Shown here: one piece after another, positions 59,923 through 64,000 of the stretch
How the letters are laid out: each line of letters opens with the position of its first letter
Position numbering within the stretch: position 1 is the first letter of the stretch
Origin: Ktedonobacter racemifer DSM 44963
GTDB taxonomy: Bacteria; Chloroflexota; Ktedonobacteria; Ktedonobacterales; Ktedonobacteraceae
Direction of reading: 5' to 3'
Length of the DNA stretch: 64,000 bases
Assembly: GCF_000178855.1 (NCBI RefSeq)
Contig: NZ_ADVG01000002.1
Location: 2,294,001-2,358,000 of the forward strand
Made by a program: the position numbers and the translations under genes
Notes under the pieces: model-generated
Seen by the model: only the letters and a program-made list of their open reading frames with translations
Database searches by the model: none
Told to the model about the DNA's origin: nothing

Positions 59923-61098
59923 ATGGAGAATACAGAACTTACGCTGCGTTATGGCTGTAACCCGCACCAGAAGCCAGCTCGTGTCTATAGTAAGCAGGGA
60001 GCACTCCCCTTTCAGGTACTCAGCGGCGCACCTGGATATATCAACCTGCTCGACGCACTCAATTCCTGGCAACTGGTGCGCGAGCTTCGCAGTAGCCTCA
60101 ACCTGCCTGCCGCGACCTCCTTTAAGCATGTCAGCCCCGCCGGTGCCGCCGTTGGCGTCCCCCTGGACGACCACCTGAAACAAGCCTACGCCGTTGAGAA
60201 CTTGGAGCTCTCGCCGCTCGCGACGGCCTATGCCCGCGCCCGTGGAGCGGACCGCCAGGCCTCCTATGGCGACTTCGCCGCGCTGAGCGATATCGTCGAT
60301 GTCTCAACTGCGAAGTTCATCAGCCGCGAGGTCTCCGATGGCGTGATCGCGCCCGGCTTCGAGCCAGAAGCCCTGGAGATCCTACGTAAGAAGCGCAAAG
60401 GCTCGTATATCGTTTTGCAGATTGACCCCAACTATGAGCCAGAGGAGATGGAGACACGCGAGGTCTTCGGTATAACCTTTGAGCAGAAGCGCAACAACGT
60501 CATTCCAACCTTTGAGATGCTCAAGGATGTGCCCACGCACAATAAGAACCTGTCCGAGGCCGCGCAGCGCGACATGGTCCTCTCCCTGATCACCCTCAAG
60601 TACACCCAGTCCAACTCCATCTGCTTCGCATACGATGGCCAGGCCATTGGCATTGGCGCGGGTGGGCAGTCGCGCATTATGTGTACACGTGTCGCGGCTG
60701 CCAAGGCCGAGAACTGGTACCTGCGCCTGCATCCCGCAGCCCTCTCGCTGCCCTTCAAGGCCGGCGTCAAGCGCCAGGAAAAGGTCAACGCCGTCGACAC
60801 CTATCTGCGCGACGACCTGACCGCCATTGAGGAGAAGGAGTGGGAGCAGCTCTTCGATGTGGTCCCGCCCCGCCTGACCGCCCAGGAGAAGGAGGAGTGG
60901 CTTTCAGGTCTGAAGGGCGTCACCCTGGGTTCCGATGGTTATATCCCCTTCCGCGATAGCATCGATTGCGCGGCCCGCTACGGCGTCTCTTACGTCGTCC
61001 AGCCCGGCGCGTCCATGCGCGACGAAGATGTCATCCAGGCCTGCGACGCATACGATATCGCCATGGCTATGGCAGGCATCCGCCTCTTCCACCACTAA
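59923..61098 (+). CDS. Stand-alone AICAR transformylase, eukaryote-like
   Basis: A 391-aa protein covering only the transformylase half of PurH; the cyclohydrolase domain is absent and the frame starts cleanly at LRYGCNPHQKPARVYS. FKHVSPAGAAVGVPL holds the catalytic Lys-His, and AYARARGADRQASYGDFAAL, SREVSDGVIAPGFEPEAL and KYTQSNSICFAYDGQ follow. This version is closer in wording to the C-terminal half of animal ATIC than to the bacterial PurH encoded at 7835. It should convert AICAR to FAICAR. The start follows GAGG at about 12 bases. It sits behind the structured leader. Confidence 0.93.
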   Translation: MENTELTLRYGCNPHQKPARVYSKQGALPFQVLSGAPGYINLLDALNSWQLVRELRSSLNLPAATSFKHVSPAGAAVGVPLDDHLKQAYAVENLELSPLATAYARARGADRQASYGDFAALSDIVDVSTAKFISREVSDGVIAPGFEPEALEILRKKRKGSYIVLQIDPNYEPEEMETREVFGITFEQKRNNVIPTFEMLKDVPTHNKNLSEAAQRDMVLSLITLKYTQSNSICFAYDGQAIGIGAGGQSRIMCTRVAAAKAENWYLRLHPAALSLPFKAGVKRQEKVNAVDTYLRDDLTAIEEKEWEQLFDVVPPRLTAQEKEEWLSGLKGVTLGSDGYIPFRDSIDCAARYGVSYVVQPGASMRDEDVIQACDAYDIAMAMAGIRLFHH

Positions 61099-61106
61099 CA
61101 TAAGAT

Positions 61107-61161
61107 AAATGATGCGATGGGCCCTGGCAGCCTGCGGCTGCCAGGGCCCATCGCATCATTT
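61107..61161. terminator. Bidirectional hairpin terminator
   Basis: Arms of 26 nt starting AAATGATGCGATGGGCCC pair perfectly around loop TGC, between the transformylase gene and the convergent secreted-protein gene. Confidence 0.82.
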
Positions 61162-61171
61162 GCCACTCTGC

Positions 61172-61588
61172 CTATTTCTGATTCTTCAGGCTGCGTACCA
61201 CGCCTGCCCCCTGTACAAGGAAGCCGTCATAGGGCTTGGTCAACACAAGGTAGTACTTGCCAGGCATACTATGGGTCTCGAAGGTACCTCCACACTCGGG
61301 AACCACCAATCTCTGCACCTCGGGATCAAGCCCCAGCAGGGCCATCCGCCTCACAGTAACCGTCATGGCATATCCCTGGCGACATGAGCGGGAGGTAAGC
61401 GTCCACTTCGCGTCACCAGTGTCCATCGCATAGCTGTTCGCGATCTTTGCATGATTGGTAAAACTATACGAATAGTTATTTGAGTAGGCTGAAGCACTCA
61501 GCGGCGAGCCAATCACCGCAACGGCAAGTGCAGCCACCAGCGCCACACTCGCCAGTACAAAAGACAAAGAAACAAACAACTTTTTCAT
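61172..61588 (-). CDS. Small secreted protein
   Basis: A 138-aa protein with a clear signal peptide (MKKLFVSLSFVLASVALVAA, then LAVAVIGSPLSASA and a likely cleavage near residue 34). The mature part of about 100 aa has two cysteines (SRSCRQGY and VPECGGTF) that could form one disulfide. No family is recognised. The ATG at 61588 is used; two TTG codons just before it are alternatives. Confidence 0.78.
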   Translation of the reverse strand: MKKLFVSLSFVLASVALVAALAVAVIGSPLSASAYSNNYSYSFTNHAKIANSYAMDTGDAKWTLTSRSCRQGYAMTVTVRRMALLGLDPEVQRLVVPECGGTFETHSMPGKYYLVLTKPYDGFLVQGAGVVRSLKNQK

Positions 61589-61787
61589 CAACAAATCGTC
61601 CTTTCCACCCTACAACATATGTTGTTTCTTTAACTCAGTATACGTACACATGAAAATATAATGAGCACGAAATGTATTATACCTATGACTTTGAGGCCAT
61701 AATTCCATTAATAGACATATAGAATACAATGAAGTAAACACTTTAGTTTCTTGCTCAAGAGTGTTCTCAGCGTCTGCGACGCTTCGC

Positions 61788-61848
61788 AGGGTTAAGGGAT
61801 GTGGGATGGAAATGCCTTTGGCATTTCCATCCCACATCCCTTAACCCT
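61788..61848. repeat. 61-bp perfect palindrome
   Basis: Arms of 29 nt starting AGGGTTAAGGGATGTGGG pair around loop TTT. It is followed directly by two more hairpins. Confidence 0.83.
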
Positions 61849-61871
61849 TCTCGTCACGTAGTGGCGAGAAG
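61847..61871. repeat. Short hairpin between two long ones
   Basis: CTTCTCG-T-CAC / GTG-G-CGAGAAG with a 3-base loop. It overlaps the preceding palindrome by two bases. Confidence 0.6.
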
Positions 61872-61883
61872 TCCTGAATAATT

Positions 61884-61940
61884 ACAGAAGAGAACGGGGG
61901 AGAGGCTTGCGCCGCAAGCCTCTCCCCCGTTCTCTTCTGT
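61884..61940. terminator. Hairpin terminator of the CysS/MshC-like gene
   Basis: Arms of 27 nt starting ACAGAAGAGAACGGGGGAG pair perfectly around loop GCC, two bases after the stop codon at 61942. Confidence 0.85.
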
Positions 61941-61941
61941 G

Positions 61942-63129
61942 TTAGATGCATAGTCCCAGGACGCGGGCCTGGCGGATGACCTCCGCGCCAGCGTTGAGGT
62001 CACGGTTGGCGATGACGGTCTGGGCGGCCTCGCGCAGTCCCGAGACGGCTGTAGGCGCATCCAGGTCGTTCTCCATGGCCTGCTGGAAGAGGGCACGCAC
62101 CTGCGCATCTTCGCCATGGCTCTCCTCACCCACAAGGCGACGCACCTGCTTGAAGAGTTCAATCGTCTCTTGCGCCTTGCTCAGATCCTCGGGTGTGCAT
62201 TCCCAGGGCTGGCGATAGTGATGGCTCTGGAGCGTCACGCGGATCACATCTGGCGAATAGGTCTTGAGCAGGTTGCTGATCAGCGTCAGGTTGCCCAGCG
62301 ATTTGCTCATCTTCTCTCCATCCTGATATACCATGCCAGTGTGCATCCAGAACTGGCTGAAGGGCTTCTTGCCGGTGTAGTGTTCGGATTGCGCAATCTC
62401 GCAGGTGTGATGGGGGAAGGCCAGGTCGGCGCCGCCGCCATGGATGTCGATCTGCTGACCCAGGTGGCGAATCGACATGGCGCTACACTCTATGTGCCAG
62501 CCGGGACGTCCCGGACCCCAGGGGCTGGGCCACGCGGGCTCGCCTGGTGCCTGGGCCTGCCAGAGCACGAAGTCCAGGGGATCATGCTTGCGCTTATCCT
62601 CGGGGAAGTTACCGCGCTCATTGGCGACGTCGAGCATCGACTGGTAGTCATTGAGGCCAATCGCGCGCCCAAGGGTGCCGAAGTCGGGGTCCTGCTTTAC
62701 ACTATAGAAGACGCAACCCTCGCTCACATAGGCCAGGCCCTTCTCAACGAGGTCCTGCACGATCTCGACGATATCAGGAATGGCATCGGTGGCGCGTGCG
62801 TAGACATCGGGGCGACGTACGTTCAGAGCGTCCATGTCGCCCAGGAAGCGGGCCGTCTCGCGGCGTCCCAGTTCGTCCCAGGCCATATTCAGCTCACGGG
62901 CCTTACGCAATACATCGTCATCGATGTCGGTCACATTCTGTACGTAGCGCACGGTGATCCCCTGTGCCTCCAGGTACCGAATGAGCGTATCAAAGGATAC
63001 ATAGGTAAAGGCATGCCCCAGGTGGGTTGTATCGTATGGAGTGACGCCACATACATAGAGGGTGGCCAGGCCTTGCTTAAGCGGGGTAAAGGGGTCAATG
63101 GATTGGGTCAGCGTATTAAATAGCTTCAT
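61942..63129 (-). CDS. CysS/MshC-family cysteine-activating ligase
   Basis: A 395-aa class I synthetase-fold enzyme that adenylates cysteine. The first zinc Cys and the HIGH region read YVCGVTPYDTTHLGHAF, GRPGWHIECSAMS and FPHHTCEIAQSE supply further zinc ligands, and KMSKSLGN is the KMSKS loop. The TPYDTTHLGHA wording and the short length resemble MshC (mycothiol ligase). Cysteinyl-tRNA synthetases usually have a TVYDxxHIGNxR-type motif and a further C-terminal anticodon-binding part, which is missing here. It is either MshC-like or an atypical CysS. Its start overlaps the end of tatD by 14 bases. Confidence 0.85.
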   Translation of the reverse strand: MKLFNTLTQSIDPFTPLKQGLATLYVCGVTPYDTTHLGHAFTYVSFDTLIRYLEAQGITVRYVQNVTDIDDDVLRKARELNMAWDELGRRETARFLGDMDALNVRRPDVYARATDAIPDIVEIVQDLVEKGLAYVSEGCVFYSVKQDPDFGTLGRAIGLNDYQSMLDVANERGNFPEDKRKHDPLDFVLWQAQAPGEPAWPSPWGPGRPGWHIECSAMSIRHLGQQIDIHGGGADLAFPHHTCEIAQSEHYTGKKPFSQFWMHTGMVYQDGEKMSKSLGNLTLISNLLKTYSPDVIRVTLQSHHYRQPWECTPEDLSKAQETIELFKQVRRLVGEESHGEDAQVRALFQQAMENDLDAPTAVSGLREAAQTVIANRDLNAGAEVIRQARVLGLCI

Positions 63130-63904
63130 CTATAGCTCCTAGAGAGAACAGGCGAATAGCGTTCTGTGTGGTGATTTGAGCGATTTCCTCAAGCGTCATG
63201 TCGCGAATATCAGCAAGTTTCTGCGCCGTGTGCCTGACAAAGAGGGGCTCGTTACGCCTCCCTTTCTCTGGCTTGGGAATGAGATAAGGGCTGTCCGTCT
63301 CCACCATCACTCGGTCCAGGGGAACCATACGCGCCACTTCGGGCAGCTCATTTCCCTGTTTGGTGAGAGGACCCGCGAAAGAGAGGACAAAGCCGGGGAA
63401 GCTGGTCAGGCACTCCTCAGCTTGCTTAACCGTTCCAGAGAAACAGTGGAAGACACCACGCAGCCCCTTACCATGGACCTGCAACAGCTCTACCACATCC
63501 TCATGTGAATCGCGCACATGAATGATACAGGGCAGGTCATACTGACGGGCCAGCTCCAGGTGGGCACAGAAAACCTCGCGTTGAATATCACGAGGGGTGA
63601 GCATACGAAAATAGTCCAGCCCGAACTCGCCGATGGCGACGACTTCTGGCTCGCTGGTCATTTCACGTAGCTCAGCCTCTACCGCAGGCGTATAGGTCTG
63701 GGCATCGTGCGGATGCACACCCACGCCCGCGAAGATCACACCTGAATGCTCCTTCGCGAGTTGGAGCGCCGCCCGGCTGGATGCCAGGTCACAGCCCGGA
63801 TCGATCATGCGTGTCACGCCACCCTCGATGGCGCGCTGAATAACCGCTTCACGATCCTCCTGAAAGCGGGACATATCAATATGCGTATGGCTGTCCGTAA
63901 GCAC
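63116..63904 (-). CDS. tatD: TatD-family metal-dependent DNase
   Basis: A 262-aa TIM-barrel hydrolase. Metal ligands are in TDSHTHIDMSRF, GEFGLDYF (Glu), IIHVRDSHED (His), GVFHCFSGTV (His) and VMVETDSPYLIP (Asp). TatD enzymes are 3'-5' exonucleases or quality-control hydrolases. The GTG at 63904, with AAGGA seven bases upstream, gives the family N-terminus VLTDSHTHID. An in-frame ATG at 63979 would begin inside a dispersed repeat and is rejected. It overlaps the next gene by 14 bases, so translation is probably coupled. Confidence 0.93.
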   Translation of the reverse strand: MLTDSHTHIDMSRFQEDREAVIQRAIEGGVTRMIDPGCDLASSRAALQLAKEHSGVIFAGVGVHPHDAQTYTPAVEAELREMTSEPEVVAIGEFGLDYFRMLTPRDIQREVFCAHLELARQYDLPCIIHVRDSHEDVVELLQVHGKGLRGVFHCFSGTVKQAEECLTSFPGFVLSFAGPLTKQGNELPEVARMVPLDRVMVETDSPYLIPKPEKGRRNEPLFVRHTAQKLADIRDMTLEEIAQITTQNAIRLFSLGAIDEAI

Positions 63905-63966
63905 TCTCTGATCCTTCTCTCTTTCCCAAAATCCCTGTAGAGGGACTTCCTGATACACCAGAAACG

Positions 63967-63991
63967 TTGTAGGGTCCATGCTTGCATGGAC
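63967..63991. repeat. TTGTAGGG-family repeat
   Basis: TTGTAGGGTCCATGCTTGCA continuing TGGAC, differing at two bases from the copy at 48498. It sits just upstream of tatD. Confidence 0.65.
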
Positions 63992-64000
63992 ATTCTCTGG

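Larger units (their letters stand above)
61589..61941. other. 353-bp region with three consecutive hairpins
   Basis: The part nearest the secreted-protein gene is A+T-rich and must hold its promoter. The part nearest cysS holds a short GCGTC-TGC-GACGC hairpin (near 61771) and three longer hairpins listed separately. No gene is supported. Confidence 0.5.

Noticed and set aside
63905..63979. ATG start of TatD at 63979
   Set aside because: The ATG lies inside a dispersed TTGTAGGG repeat. The GTG at 63904 has a good ribosome site and gives the family N-terminus.

Overview
The window looks like a chromosomal segment from a Ktedonobacteria-type Chloroflexota bacterium (filamentous, spore-forming, Gram-positive-staining). 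This is inferred from the mix of genes: a B12-type MerR photoreceptor family, single-pass Ser/Thr kinases with outside domains, Pro/Thr-rich anchored proteins, stand-alone AICAR transformylase, an ISKra4-type transposon, moderately high G+C, and very many intergenic perfect hairpins. No rRNA, tRNA or CRISPR array was found. The content is mostly housekeeping, rich in replication and repair genes: polX, dnaN, recF, a HerA-type ATPase, rarA, priA, mutL and tatD.

Layout. 0-9.5 kb: polX, a receptor Ser/Thr kinase, an alpha/beta hydrolase, psuG and a purH whose cyclohydrolase half looks damaged. 9.9-13.1 kb: two tandem paralogous membrane-anchored secreted proteins. 13.1-16 kb: rpmA-rplU, then a 1.64-kb ISKra4-like insertion sequence with its target duplication. 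16.2-18.2 kb: a CarH-like cobalamin-binding MerR regulator in one operon with a polytopic membrane protein. 18.4-21 kb: dnaN and recF. 21-26.7 kb: a DUF4129-type membrane protein, a cluster of three DnaA boxes, a GT9 glycosyltransferase, superoxide dismutase, a GNAT acetyltransferase, a response regulator and an ArsR regulator. 27.1-34.4 kb: a HAS-barrel protein plus HerA ATPase operon with a GT9 enzyme, an anchored Pro/Thr-rich protein, and a MoxR-DUF58 pair. 34.5-41.5 kb: a stand-alone HTH protein facing citrate synthase, a split chromate transporter, DinB, rarA, an O-methyltransferase and a DMT exporter. 41.6-51.1 kb: priA, mutL and the sdhC-D-A-B operon. 51.2-64 kb: an epoxide-hydrolase-like enzyme, a second B12/MerR regulator with a duplicated cap domain, an aromatic amino acid decarboxylase, an MFS exporter with a fused extracytoplasmic domain plus an anchored partner, a stand-alone AICAR transformylase behind a three-way-junction leader, a CysS/MshC-like ligase and tatD.

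How the parts relate. Two AICAR transformylases are present, but neither has a convincing IMP cyclohydrolase active site. Two light/cobalamin-type regulators sit next to a membrane protein and an amino acid decarboxylase that may be their targets. Citrate synthase and the complete succinate dehydrogenase supply the TCA cycle.

The most striking non-coding feature is a set of about 26 long, mostly perfect inverted repeats placed one or two per intergenic gap. Many serve convergent genes and act plausibly as bidirectional terminators. Several lie between divergent promoters, where termination cannot be their role. At least one pair (near 6.1 and 36.5 kb) is homologous, which points to a mobile or amplified element.
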